Shown: positions 48,027-59,300 of the stretch, piece by piece
How positions within the stretch are numbered: position 1 is the stretch's first letter
How the letters are laid out: each line of letters opens with the position of its first letter
Assembly: GCA_965240325.2 (NCBI GenBank)
Contig: OZ251224.1
Location: 434,001 to 498,000, forward strand
DNA length: 64,000 nt
DNA from: Rebecca billardiae RCC1528
Taxonomy: Eukaryota; Haptophyta
Direction of reading: 5' to 3'
Translations under genes and position numbers: made by a program
Notes under the pieces: generated by a model
Told to the model about the DNA's origin: nothing
The model's input: the letters and a program-made list of their open reading frames with translations, nothing else
Databases searched by the model: none

Positions 48027-50321
48027 TCAGGCCACGTTGATCAGCCGCGGGTGGCGGTTGATTAGTGTGCCACACAGCGGGCGCGGCGCACCGACCACAG
48101 GCACTTTGTCGTCGAGACCGTCCGTGCCCGCGATGAGCTCGCCGATCCCGGCAAAGAAGAGCCGAGGACCGCCCTCGCCGTTCGCGCTCGGCTGTGCAAA
48201 GAGCTCTTTCGAGCTCGTGTCGCAGCGTACGTGCACGTACACGGAGAAGAAGGGGTAGCGCCGCGCGCGCGGGCCCCGCAGCATCGCGCGCAGCGGCTCT
48301 GTCACGTCGACGTGCTGCGTGGGCGCACCGGGCAGCACGCGGAAGCTGCCGGCGTATATGGCAGTGGCCTCGCCGGTCTGCTTGGTCGGCGAGGCTCCGC
48401 CCATCATGTGCTGCTTCGTGCCCGCGGGGAAGTCGCCTGCGCTGTGGAACATGCCGCGGATGTCGCTGATCGACGACGACTGCAGCGCCAGCCTGATGTG
48501 CACGCGCCGAGTGTACAGCACCGCGCGCGCGCGCGCCCTGAGAGGAAGCTGCACCCACGCGCGCGCGCCGTCGGTCCACGCGACGCGCGCGTTGTCGAGC
48601 ACGCTGAACTGCATCATGAGCATCAGCGAGTCGCGCTTCGATGAGTTGAACGCAAAGGTGCTGTGCAGCGGCGTGAGCAGCGCAGGGGCGCACCTGCTCG
48701 CAGGCAGCTCGCCAGACACGCCGAGGGCGCGCGGGAGGGGCGAGGCGCGCGCCGCGCCGCGCGCGCCGGCAGCAGAGGCGCGGTCGTTGGCGTCGTCGGC
48801 GTCGGCGTCGGCGGCGTCCGCCCCGCCCGAGTCGCTGGCCCCGGCCGTCGCGCCGCCCGCCGCCGCCGCCTCCTCCTCCTCGACCACCTTGGCGTGCGCG
48901 GCCGCCAGCTCGGTCGCGGGCTGCAGGCCCGCGAGGAGGGCGGGCGGCCGGTGCGTGGGCACGCACACGGGCCGGTGCGTCGCGTACTGCTCGGCGAAGC
49001 TCTTGAGAGTCTTGCCGGGCGGGATGCGCAGGAAGAGGTCCTCCTCCGCGCCCAGCTGCCCGCCCGCCCTGGCCACCGCGCAGAACGCCAGCAGGTGCAC
49101 CGTGCGGTTGCCCTCGCCCAGCCCGTGCCGCTCAGCGCGCCGCATCGCGCGCGCGAGCGCAACCGTCGCCTCGCACGCCTCCAGCTCCGCCTCGCCCAGC
49201 TGCGCCGCGGTGGCGCTGCTCACGAGCGTCGCGTACGAGTCGACGTGCGAGGCGGCCTTCAGCGCGAGCACGTCCGAGGCGCGCAGGCTCACGTTCGCCG
49301 CCGCCGCGTGCGCCGCGCCGCTGGCGGAGCCGTTGCGCGCGCCCGGCGCGCCCGCGCTCCCCGCCGCACCCGCTCGCAAGCGCTGCGCGGCGGCGTGCGC
49401 GAGCGACTTGAATTTGGACGTGTTCGTCGCGAGCAGCGCGAGCAGCTGCGAGCGCGGGCTCCCCGGCGCCACCACCAGCGCGCGGCCCCTCGCCGCGCGC
49501 GGGAACGCGCCGCCCGCGTACTCGAGCAGCCTGCGCCACCACACGTGCACCGAGGCGTCGAGCAGCAGGTACGCGTCCTTGCCCACCAGCTGCCGCGCGC
49601 CCACCACGAGCGCGCACGCCAGCCGGCGCTGCAGCTCGAGCTTGAACGGGTGGAGGCTCTCGGTGCGCGAGCAGATGCCCCCCGGGGAGCCGCCCGCCGG
49701 CGGCTCGATGGGCGGCTGCACGAACACGACGCTGCCGGGCGGGAGGCGCGACAGCCACGCGTGCCGCAGCGCAGACTCGGCAAAGCCGTCCGAGCGGCGC
49801 TCGCGGCCGCTGTGGAAGACGATCACGCCGACGGCGAGCTGAGCGGGCGGGTCGGGCGCGGTGACCGTGCTGCTCTGCCCGGGCGGCAGGTCCACACCCG
49901 CGCCCGACGCGGCGACTGCCGACGACTGCATCGTGCCGATGAGCGCTCCGCTGTCACTGGCCCGCGCTGGCTCCGTGCGCGCAACGCCTCTGACATCGTA
50001 CGAGCTGCCGCTCGTGGCGTGCGCGGCAAAGGGCTCAGGCACAGCCGGCATACTCGTGAGCGGTGACGCGTGTGGCTCGGCCACCGGCGTGCGCTGCGGA
50101 CGCTCGGATCCCGCGCCCGCCGTCTCGCCCCAAGCGCCAGCCGGGTCGGCGCGCGGCTCACTCCGTGGGAAGGCGGGTTGCCTGATCCTCGAAAATTCCG
50201 GGCCGATCGGTCGGCGATCAGGCTGCGACGAATGCAGCATGCTCCCCGAGGACCAGAGGCCAACGACGCACGCGAACACGACGAGCGCGAGCACGCGCCC
50301 GGCGCGGCTCGGCGCCGCCAT
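48027..50321 (-). CDS. Type II membrane protein, Golgi-like lumenal domain, function unknown
   Basis: A 764-residue single-exon protein starting at the ATG at 50321. One N-terminal helix (VLALVVFACVVGLWSSG) with basic residues before it predicts a type II orientation, and a Pro/Ser-rich stem of about 130 residues follows, as in Golgi glycosyltransferases. The lumenal part starts AVGVIVFHSGRERR and contains KDAYLLLDASVHVWWRRLLEYAGGAF, loosely like the strand and acidic motif of galactosyltransferase-type folds. A true DxD is not clear. An acidic/Ala-rich insertion separates two conserved-looking halves, the second ending in FFSVYVHVRCDTSSKELF. I cannot name the family; a glycan-modifying role is inference from topology. 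Confidence 0.5.
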   Translation of the reverse strand: MAAPSRAGRVLALVVFACVVGLWSSGSMLHSSQPDRRPIGPEFSRIRQPAFPRSEPRADPAGAWGETAGAGSERPQRTPVAEPHASPLTSMPAVPEPFAAHATSGSSYDVRGVARTEPARASDSGALIGTMQSSAVAASGAGVDLPPGQSSTVTAPDPPAQLAVGVIVFHSGRERRSDGFAESALRHAWLSRLPPGSVVFVQPPIEPPAGGSPGGICSRTESLHPFKLELQRRLACALVVGARQLVGKDAYLLLDASVHVWWRRLLEYAGGAFPRAARGRALVVAPGSPRSQLLALLATNTSKFKSLAHAAAQRLRAGAAGSAGAPGARNGSASGAAHAAAANVSLRASDVLALKAASHVDSYATLVSSATAAQLGEAELEACEATVALARAMRRAERHGLGEGNRTVHLLAFCAVARAGGQLGAEEDLFLRIPPGKTLKSFAEQYATHRPVCVPTHRPPALLAGLQPATELAAAHAKVVEEEEAAAAGGATAGASDSGGADAADADADDANDRASAAGARGAARASPLPRALGVSGELPASRCAPALLTPLHSTFAFNSSKRDSLMLMMQFSVLDNARVAWTDGARAWVQLPLRARARAVLYTRRVHIRLALQSSSISDIRGMFHSAGDFPAGTKQHMMGGASPTKQTGEATAIYAGSFRVLPGAPTQHVDVTEPLRAMLRGPRARRYPFFSVYVHVRCDTSSKELFAQPSANGEGGPRLFFAGIGELIAGTDGLDDKVPVVGAPRPLCGTLINRHPRLINVA

Positions 50322-50464
50322 CGCGCACCGAACAAGGGGCGTCGCTCGGTGACCCAACGGCGCTTGCGAGTCGCAGGACTTCGCCGGAAGACTCAAGACA
50401 CCGGACGGAAGCGAGGAAAACGCGGCCATCGTCGGTCGTAAAGAGAGGAATCGTCAGCACTAAG
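50322..50464. promoter_or_regulatory. Shared divergent promoter region
   Basis: Only 143 bp separate the starts of the type II protein gene (minus) and the RUS-like gene (plus). Confidence 0.4.
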
Positions 50465-52213
50465 ATGCGCGTCGCGCGTGCCGCCGCGCTGGCGTGCGCG
50501 CTGCTGCTGGCAGCGTGCGGCGGCGGTGCGCTGACGGTCGCGCCGCCCAGGCGGGGTGGCACGTGCGTCCGCCAGCAGCCGATCGCACGCGCGGCACACC
50601 GCTCGCGCGCGGCCCTCCGCGCGAGCGCGGCGGCGGACGTGCCGCTGCCCGCGCAGCCGATCGGCGCGGCGCCCGCGCGCGACGCTCCGGCGGACACGAT
50701 CGAGTGGGACGCGGCGAGGCGGCGGTGGCGCCGCACGCTGCCGCAAGAGCCGACGAGCGGCCTCCCCTCCAGCCTCACGCGCGTCGTCCTCCGCCCGCTC
50801 GCGCGCCTCTTCCTCATGCGCCGCGAGGCGGTCACCCCCGACTACTACACGTTCACGTTCTGGCGGATGGCGCAGCGGCTGCTCTCGGCGGCGAAGGACG
50901 TGTTCGCGACGCAGGCGCTGCTCGGCGCGCTGGGCGTGCGCTCCGACGGCGCGGTCGGCTCGGTCGCCGCGGGCGCGTGGATCGGCAAGGAGTCCCTCGG
51001 CCGCTTCTCCAAGATTGCTTGGTCGGGCAAGATGAAGGCGACGATGGACGCGGAGGCGAAGCGCGTGCGCGTGCTCACCGCGCTGCTGTACCCGCTTGGG
51101 CAGAGCCTCGAGATCTGCTGCCGCTGGTTCCCGCACGCCTTCCTCCTGCTCGGCACCGCGGGCATCTTCTGCAAGCAGATCGCGCAGATGTCCGCGTCCG
51201 CCACGCGCAACGCGTTCTACCGCTCCTTCTCGGCCGACGGCACCGGCGGCGCGATCGGCGAGATGACGGCGACGGGCGAGGCGCAGGTGAGCCTGGCGAG
51301 CGCGGTGGGCATCGCGATCGGGATCTGCGCCTCCGAGCGCCTCATCCGCGGCCGGCTCTGCGTCTTCCTCCCGCTCTACGCCGCGCTCTGCGCCGCGGAC
51401 GCATTCGCCGTGTACAGCGAGGTGCGCGCGGTCGTGTGCACGCGCCTCAACCACGAGCGCACGGCCATCGTGCTGCGCGCGTGGATGGGCGAGCGGAGGG
51501 TGGCGCCGCCGGCGGAGGTGGCGGCGGCAGAGCGCATCGTGCGCGGCGCCGGCGTGCGCCGCAGCTTCACCGCCGTCGGCCGGCTCGAGCTGCCGCCCGA
51601 CCAGCTCAGCCGCCTCCTCGAGCCGTGGGCGGGCGGCGGCGCGGCGCGCGCGGAGAGCGTCGAGGGGGCGGACGAGGCGTTCGCCGTGCTGCCTGCTTGG
51701 GCCTCGCGAGCACCGCTCGGCGGCGCGAGCAGCGCGCAGCCGTGCCACATCCTCCTGAGCGCGCACGCGCGCCGCCAGCCCTCGCAGATACTGCTCGCGT
51801 GGCTGACGCACGCGCACGCGACCGAGCGGCTGCGCGACGTGGGCGCCGGCGACGTTGAGGGCGCTGTGGTGGCGCTGCGCGCGGCACGCAGCGCGGCGCG
51901 CCACGAGCTGCCCGAGCTCACGCGCGCGCTGGGCCAGGCGGGCTGGCAGACCAACAGCTTCGCTTACTCGCCCATCGGCGCAGACGACGCGGCCGCCTTC
52001 CAGCTCGCGGCGAGCGCGTCTGCGGCAGAGCGCGCTGATGACAGGCACGCGCAGGGCGGCAATGCGCACGCTGCCGGCACGGCGGTGGCGGGGCGCGGCC
52101 ACGACACGCTCGCAGGGCGGCGGGCGCCGTCAGCGGCGGATGACGACGAGATGCGTCGCAGCACGCTGTCCTCGTCGTCGTCGTCAGCCGTTGCTGACGA
52201 TTCATCAGCATGA
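50465..52213 (+). CDS. RUS/DUF647 family protein, probably plastid-targeted
   Basis: A 582-residue single-exon protein. A signal peptide (MRVARAAALACALLLAACGGGA) followed by an Arg/Ala-rich stretch suggests bipartite plastid targeting. The DUF647 core at about residues 115-300 is clear: VTPDYYTFTFWRMAQ, FATQALLGALGV, IGKESLGRFSKIAWSGKM, EAKRVRVLTALLYPLGQSLE and SASATRNAFYRSFSADG. RUS proteins (root UV-B sensitive) are membrane-associated and act in UV-B signalling and auxin-related transport in plants; algal roles are unknown. The C-terminal tail is low complexity (Ala, Ser, Asp) with unusual poly-Ser coding. Confidence 0.8.
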   Translation: MRVARAAALACALLLAACGGGALTVAPPRRGGTCVRQQPIARAAHRSRAALRASAAADVPLPAQPIGAAPARDAPADTIEWDAARRRWRRTLPQEPTSGLPSSLTRVVLRPLARLFLMRREAVTPDYYTFTFWRMAQRLLSAAKDVFATQALLGALGVRSDGAVGSVAAGAWIGKESLGRFSKIAWSGKMKATMDAEAKRVRVLTALLYPLGQSLEICCRWFPHAFLLLGTAGIFCKQIAQMSASATRNAFYRSFSADGTGGAIGEMTATGEAQVSLASAVGIAIGICASERLIRGRLCVFLPLYAALCAADAFAVYSEVRAVVCTRLNHERTAIVLRAWMGERRVAPPAEVAAAERIVRGAGVRRSFTAVGRLELPPDQLSRLLEPWAGGGAARAESVEGADEAFAVLPAWASRAPLGGASSAQPCHILLSAHARRQPSQILLAWLTHAHATERLRDVGAGDVEGAVVALRAARSAARHELPELTRALGQAGWQTNSFAYSPIGADDAAAFQLAASASAAERADDRHAQGGNAHAAGTAVAGRGHDTLAGRRAPSAADDDEMRRSTLSSSSSSAVADDSSA

Positions 52214-53462
52214 TTGCTGATGCCGAGTCAGAACCGAAGCGGTAACGGTGCGGTAGTACTGACCCGAACCGCCAGTAACCGTCATGCAGTGGCTTGTGCT
52301 AAACTTGTCCCTGTAGTAGTCTGTACTAGCTGTGCGTAGTAGTATTTCAATTAGCAGTCGTCAGATTCGACCGTAGCAGACGCCCCGCATCACGGACTCA
52401 TCAGTCAGACACGTCAGCAGTCCTGATGATGATGATGCTGATGACGACGATCATACTAGCTCTGAGCTGAGCGAGCTCATGACTCATGAGTCATGCGTGC
52501 GTGGCTCACTCTCACTCTCAGCCTCTGGCTCTCTAGTCTCTAATTAAATTAAATTTATTAATTAGTCTAATAACTCACTCAGCGCGCCTGCGCGCGTCAA
52601 ACTAAGCCTGCTTAATTCACGCTAGATCGGACGATGATCACGGCATGCTTCAATAATAATTATAATAACTACTGAGCTATCGCTGCTCCCGGACAAACAG
52701 TCTGTCCGGGTTGTTCTTTCTGCCGCCCAGGAGATCGGTTTCCGGCGCCGGCCTCTGCCGCCTGCTTCGCCAGGCGCTGCGTGCGAGATGGCTCCAGCCA
52801 AGCTCGTCCTGCGTCGCCGGCGGCGGCGGCGGCTCGCACGCGGGTGGCGCGTCGCGTGCACCGACCAACATCTTTCGGCGCACCGCGTCTCGTCGACGGC
52901 GAGCGGCATGCCCACCGCATCTGCTCACTGCTGCCGCTCGCCAAGGCATGAGGACACGTAAATCCCACGACTGAGTAGGAACACACGCAGCCGCGCCTCG
53001 GCATCGACATGCCAGGCGGCGTGCCCACCTTCGGCCAGCAGTTGGCGTCGGCGTTCACGAGGACGGCTAGACATATATATATCTTAAACGGTTCATGTAT
53101 CCGAAGTCACCGGACTGCACACGGTCGGCTGCGCTAACCGCGCCACCGAAAGTTGAATTGGCAGCAGATCGAATCGGCCGAGGCGCGGTCACCGAGTCTG
53201 TGACTCTGCGCGTCGGAGCCCATCAGGCATCACGCGGCCCGGCCCCAGGGCAGCCGGCCGCCGCCTGCTCGGAGTCACCGCCGCGCCCGCAGCGGCGCCG
53301 TCGCCGCGCGCCACTCCGATCCATGATCCAAACCGATGCATGGTACGTACGTAACTTGGCGAGGAAGCACCAGCTGGCCGCGGACTCAGCTGGCTCTGAG
53401 TTGCCACTCCAGTGACCATCCTTGCTGCCGCTGCCCGGCGCCATGTCCGCGAGCAGCGTCGC
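52214..53462. other. Long intergenic stretch
   Basis: No gene recognised. It includes an AT-only patch (about 52540-52562), GAT-rich runs near 52420-52450 and, on the minus strand near 53145, a sequence fitting a Pol III A box but with no B box. Confidence 0.4.
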
Positions 53463-56056
53463 TCAGCATTGGCCGCCTGGCGCAGTTGCCATCGATGACG
53501 ATGACGACGCAGCTGCGGCCTCATGGCTGCTCGCGCGCCGACGGCGAGAGGCGCGTGTCACGAGCAGCGCCGTGGCCGCCGCCGACAGCACCGCGAGCCC
53601 GATCACTGCCGCTGCCATGGCCATCGCCGTCGGCAGTGCCTGCATGGACTGCTCGGCTGACGATGCGGCGGGGCCGCTCACCCAGGACGACGACGGCGTC
53701 CCAACCAACAGCTCGGGGGCATCTTGGAGGTCGCTGTCCCACAGCGAGGAGAGGGCACGGCCCTGCATGCGGGTCTTGATGAGGGACCGTGCGGCGGATG
53801 CGACGATCTGCGCACGCCGCGCGCGTGGCAGGCAACGCGGTGGCCGCCAGCAGGGCTCATCAGTGCGCGCAGAGCTGCTGCGGTGCGGTGCCAGCGGTGC
53901 GCGCCGGAGCGAACGCCATCGCACGCGCACGGCGCGATGGACGCCGGCTTGGCGCTCGCGCCCGCCCCGCCAGGCGCGCAGCGCGCACCACGTAGAAGCA
54001 CAGGGCCCTGCACATTTCCAGCGGCGGCGGCGGGGACGGCGGCGGCGGTGGTGGCGTCGGCGGCGGCGGCGGCGGCGGGGAGGGAGGAGGCGACGGCGGT
54101 GGCTGCGGTGGCGGCGTCGGGGGCGGCGGGGGCGGCGACGGCGGCGGCGGACTCGGGGGAGGCGAAGGCGGCGGCGGCGGCGGAGACGGCGGCGGCGCCG
54201 GCACCAGCGGCGAGGGCGGCGGCGGCTGTGGCGGCGGGCTCGGTGGCGGGCTGGGCGTCGGGCTTGGCGGCGGCGGAGCGGGCGGCTGCAAGGGGGGCGG
54301 CGAGGGGGGCGGGGCCGGCGGCGGCGCGTCTGGGAGCGTCGCCGGGTTCACGTTAGCATAGCCGTGCGTGCCGCCCGGGTGCCACATCTGCGTGTTGCCG
54401 ACAGTCCTGCGAGTGTCGATGGCACCACCCCGCGGCGACGGGGCAGGGCAGGGGCGCCGGCGCAACAAGCGGCAGCGTCAGCGGCGGGCGCAGCGAGCGC
54501 GGCGCGGCGGCGTGTCATCAGGGGCGTGCAGGGAACCGGCCCATCGAGCGAGCGCCACCGCCACCGGCTGCGCGGACATGCTAGTCAGGGCCGTCAGGAG
54601 GGCAACCTCCGTCGGAACGGTGCCCGAGTACGGGCAGTCGCTCAGAGGCCTGCGCAACGAGTTGCGCGCGCAGTGCGGTGCGCACAGGCGGGCGGTTAGT
54701 TAGTAGATAGGCTCGGCTGGGCGTGTGCAGCGGCGCGCGCCCGCGTGGCTGGCGAGCATGTGTGCCCCTCGCCCTCCGCCCTGGCCGCGCGCACATGCTG
54801 GTCGCAGCCGTCATGAAGCCGATCTCCGTCGGAATGGTGCCCGAGAGCTGGGAGTTCCCCGTGATTGCACTGCACAGTGAGTGAGTTGCGCGCGCGCACG
54901 GTGCGCACGAGCGGACTGTCAGGCTCTGCAGGGGGTGCACAGCACTGTGCGTCCGCGTGGCTGGCGCGAATGTCGCGCCACCGCCCCTCGAACTCCGCCC
55001 TGGCCGCGCGTACAAGTTGCCCACAGCCGTCACGAGGCCAATCTCCGTCGGAACGGTGCCCGTGAACGCGGTGAGGTAACACTGCCTGCGTCAAAGCGAG
55101 TGGCGTGCGAAGTAAGTGCAAACAAACACATTGGTGCACACGGGCGGGCGGTCACTGGTCAGGCTCGGCAGGCGCAGGGTGTGCGCAGCACTGCGCGCCC
55201 GCGTGGCTGGCGAGAGTCCATCCTCGCCCTCCGCCGTGGCCGCGCGCACGTGTTAGCAAGAGCCGTCATGAAGCCGATCTCCGTCGGGATGGTGCCGGCG
55301 ATGTTCGGCAGACTAGTAACGCTGCGTGATGGCGAGCGGTGCGCACGCACAGTGCGCAGGCAAGGATGGGCAAGCAACTCAGCAAGCCACGTGCGCGCAC
55401 GCCCCACGCACGCACGTTCCTCTCAGCTGGCCGCCAGCCAGACGACGACCGCACGACCGCATGCGCGCGCGCGCGCTGCGGCGCGCACGCGCTGTCGGGC
55501 TCGTCAGTCGGTGGACCTCCGACACCACTACTGGGGTGGTCATGCATTGGCGCGGGAGCCCATACGAGATGGCAATACTCGTCAGCTGGCCGATTTCGGT
55601 CGGCATGGTGCCAACGATCGGGGCATTCATGAGGAGCCTGCGCGGACAGCGTTCGCCCGGGGCGCACACCTCAGGGCTCAGGCCCCGTGACGACGTGCCG
55701 CTGCACGCCGGCTGGCTGGCTGAGCGCACGCGCGCCGACGCCATGCGCGTACAATTGTGTGAGGGCGAACAGCGTGCCGATTTCGGTTGGGATCGTGCCA
55801 GTACTACCACTCTGCACATGCAGTACGCGCCATGCGCGCCCGCCACGCGCCAGGTTGGCCGCGCCGTCGCAATGGGCGCGGGCGGGGGCGGGCGCGGCGC
55901 GCGACGGGCGACACGCACAGACGCAATCAGGGAGTCGCACGTCGCCGGAGTGTTGATGCAGTTCGTGTACGCGGTGCTGGACTCGAACGAGCTGCTGCCA
56001 GCCGCGCCCGGCGCCAGCACAATCATCACGAGCGCGACACCTCCGGCATGCCGCAT
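53463..56056 (-). CDS. Receptor-like LRR / proline-rich / transmembrane protein, one LRR per exon
   Basis: Nine exons join in a single frame to 439 residues: 56056-55919, 55811-55753, 55637-55566, 55321-55250, 55085-55014, 54869-54795, 54649-54578, 54406-53992 and 53807-53463. Exon 1 encodes a signal peptide (MRHAGGVALVMIVLAPGAAG) and an N-cap (NCINTPATCDSL). Exons 2-7 each encode one plant-type LRR (xSGTIPTEIGxLTAL) of 19-25 residues, all bounded by phase-2 introns except the first. Exon 8 carries TVGNTQMWHPGG and about 100 residues of (S/T)PPPP hydroxyproline-type sequence. Exon 9 holds a spacer, a membrane helix (AMAMAAAVIGLAVLSAAATALLV) and a basic-then-Ser-rich tail. No kinase. The introns between LRR exons resemble each other. 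A surface recognition or wall-contact protein is likely. Confidence 0.72.
54003..54330 (-). repeat. Proline-codon (CCG/CCC) low-complexity tract
   Basis: Runs of PPPP interrupted by Ser or Thr make up most of exon 8 of the LRR/transmembrane gene. The DNA is almost pure GGC/GGCG on the plus strand and will be length-variable. Confidence 0.9.
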
Positions 56057-56313
56057 GCCGGTCCGCACGGTGGCGGGCGTTCGGGAGGCCGGTGACGACG
56101 CGCACTGGTGCTCGCCGAACGGCGAGGGCAAAAGATGATCACTGCGTGCCCGAAGGCTGCGCGCCCCCGCGCCGGCGGGGTCCGCCGCGGGTGCGCCGCG
56201 CCGCGCGCAAGGGCGCATAGGTAGGAAAATCCACTCTACTTAATTAATAGCGTAAAATACGCGAGTGCCGAGTAACGGAGAGGTGCGTGAGCAATGTGCG
56301 TGATCTCGCACCA
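56057..56313. other. Gap between LRR gene and transposon-like frame
   Basis: 257 bp with no frame of interest. The minus-strand sequence at 56322-56313 (CATACAGGTAATG) offers a good splice donor, so the transposon-like gene may continue by splicing, but no following exon is apparent before the LRR gene. Confidence 0.4.
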
Positions 56314-59300
56314 TTACCTGTATGAGCTCCTGGGGAATGGGTAAAACAGGGTCAAACTCCCCACGACCGCGCTGCCGACGCGCCGCCCAAACGTCTCCTC
56401 CGTGGCGATGTGCTGCGCAGCGCCGGGCGCGGCGCCGTCGAGCGCCTGCGCGCGCTCGCGCACCTCGCCATCGAGCTTCGCCAGCTGCTCGGGCGTCAGC
56501 TTCGCCGCCACGTCGCCCTGCGCGAGCGTCACGCCGCCCGCGTGCATCGCGCGCTTGTTCGTCCGCTGATGCAGATACATGAGCACCTCGGGCGCGCGCG
56601 CGAGCTGCACGTTGGGCGACGTGAGGCGGATGCGCTTGTAGTGGCCGAAGGAGACGTGACGGCGCTTGCGCGCGCCATAACGGTCGCTGCCGAGGCAGCC
56701 GGGCGGCGGCGGCACGTCGTCCGGATCCCCGTCCGACGCCTCGTCGTCGTCGGCGTGCCCTCCGGTCGACGCCCAAAGCAGCGCCGCGTCGTCATCGTCG
56801 GCCGCGCCCTCGGCGCCGCGCTCGGGCTCGCGCACGTCGGGCTCGCGCCAGCCGCCGAGGCCGTACCGGTACCACGCGGTGAGCACGGCCGTATCCGCCG
56901 TGCCGTCGTACGCGCCCGTCGCCGGCTCGCCCACCGCGCTGAAGGGCGCCGGTCGCGGCGGGCGGCGCTGCGCCTCGGCCGCCGCCGCCTCGGCGCGCGA
57001 GACCACCGTGCCGAGCGTCTGGTGACGAAGCGCGTTGTGCGCGAGCAGCGCCTGCGGGTCGGGCTCGACGCCCGACTCGAGCACGCCCTCGAACGCGAAG
57101 GGCACGCCGTCGCCGCTCGGTCGCGGCGGTGGCGGCGCCGCCGGGTCGACCGCCTCCGCCTCCGCCTCGGCGAGCGTCGCGTCCTCATAGTCCGCGATCG
57201 GCAGGCCGCTCGCGGCGAGCTGGTCGCCGAGCGCGCCCTCGGCCGGCGGGAACGGGTCTCGTAGGTTGCGCAGCAGCTCGCGCTCGAGGCACACGAGCAT
57301 GTCGCGCACGAGCGGGTGCGTGCGCTTGAGCTCGTCCAGCGCGGCGCGCAGCCGGCGATCTCGATCGGTGCACGGCATGCCCTCGCGACGCGAGGCCAGG
57401 ATGACGTCCGACCAGCCCGCAAAGTCAGCGGGCAGCAGCAACCCGCCGCCGCCCATCGAGTCGTAGCCGTTGCCCATCCTGCCCGCGTAGCCTCGAAAGA
57501 GCGCGGACTCCATCTTCAGCACGGACAGCGCGAGCCGCTCCTCGACGGTGAGCGCAGCGAGGGCGGGCGGCAGCGGCACGCCCAGGCCGGTGGGCTTGAG
57601 CTCGCCCTCGATCGAGGTGAAGCCGTCGCACAGGTCGACGCGCGACGTCGACGTCGTGTGCACCGCAAACGGCTCGGTCGGCAGCTTGGTCGCCTGCGCG
57701 CACGGCGTGCACGACCACGCGGTGTGGTACTGCCGCCGCGAACGGCGCGTGTCGTAGCTGTTCTGCAGAAGCATGCGCGCTGCGTACGCGCGCTCCTTGC
57801 CCTCCGCCTCCTCGTCCGGCGCAAAGTTGAAGAGGTCGGCCGCGACCATGGTGTGCTCGCGCTCGAGCTCGCGGATGAACGGCTGGTACACGCGGTACGC
57901 GCGCAGCGACTCGAGCGAGGTGGCGCCGACGACGGTGACGCGCCTGGCCTCCTTCGCGTACATCATCGTGCCGCAGCTGAAGCACACGCGGCACGGCCGA
58001 TCGTCGTACATCGCGAGCGTCTCCGCGAGCGCCCCCCACTGCTTCTCGTCGAGGTCGAGCTGCATGCTCCCGCCGAGCTGCTCGCGCTCGGCGGCGAGCG
58101 CGCGCACGGTGGAGAGGTGCTCGAGGCCCGACCCCACCGCCGCGTAGTACGCCGCGTGCGCCGAGCGGCGCCGCACCGCGTAGAGCGACTGGTCGCCGAT
58201 CGCGTACGTCGTCACGATCACCTCGGGCGCGAGGTTGAACAGGTCCGCGTCGGCGGCCGTGCTGTCGGGTGGCAGCTCGCGCATCGTCGTCCGTCCGGCG
58301 CCGTCGTGCGAGACGTGAACGAGACGCAGCGGAGGCCCCGCGCTCGCGTTGGCCGCGTCGCCCCCTCCCGCCGCCGCGACCGCCGCCGAGAGCTCCGCCA
58401 CGATCGCGCCGATGGTAGTGTCGGCCGTCACGTCCGCGACCGTGATCGCCTCGCGCGGCGCGGGCGGCGCGAGGAACTGATCGGCGTGGACGCACGCCTC
58501 GCACGCCGAGCACACCTCGAGCGCGGCCGTGGCGCACGACGCGTTCTCGCCGCGTCCGTGCGCGCCACTCGCGCCAGCGCGCCCCGAGCCGCCGCCGTCG
58601 CCGCCGACCGTCGGCACGCCGCAGTCGCCCGTCGCAGTGCGGTCGCTCGCGTCACCGCCGACTCCGCCGCCGCCTGCTGCCGCGCCCGGCCCCGCGCCGC
58701 TGGCGCCGCCGGCTGCCCCTGCTCCGCGGCCCTCCGCGCCGCAGCTGCGCGGCTCGGAGCCGTCGCTCGAGTTCCCGCCGCCTCCGCCGCCGCCCGCGGC
58801 CGCGCCCGCGCCGCCGGCCGCCGCCGCGTTGCAGCGCGCCGCGCCCCCAACGCCCATCGCAGACCCGTCACCCGAGTCGTCGTCGCCGTCTCCGCCGCCG
58901 CCCGCGGCCGCGCCGGTCGCGCTCGCGCTCACGGCGGGGCCGACGCGCAAAAGGCACCGGCGCGCGCAGCACGTGCAGTCACCGATCGTGTCGGCCGTGC
59001 ACGCCGACAGGATGATCTGCTCCTGGACCACGGTGAACGGAAACTCGTACGGAATGGTCGCGCGCTGCCTGCGACGATCGATGCGCGCGCCTGGCGCGTA
59101 GTGCGCGCCCGGCTCGAGCGGCGTCCACACGCCGTGCAGGAGGCGCGTGCGCGGGCGCGAGTAGTCGACTCGATCGACGGCCTCGGGGGGCTGCGCCGTG
59201 TCGAACTCGACGCGCAGCAGCCGCAGCGCCTCCGCCCGGTGCGCCTCGGGCATCCCGGCCGTGGCCGCGCGCAGCGCGGCAGTCGCGCTCGGCAGCTCGC

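Noticed and set aside
53085-53150. Possible tRNA on the minus strand (D-arm-like GGTTAGCGCAGCCG)
   Set aside because: The sequence fits a Pol III A box, but there is no B box (GGTTCRANYCC), no acceptor stem pairing and no anticodon arm. No tRNA is called.
53422-54699. Long plus-strand open frame over the proline-rich exon
   Set aside because: It is Gly/Arg low-complexity, the mirror of the CCG-rich minus-strand exon 8. The minus-strand gene explains the region with consistent splice joins.
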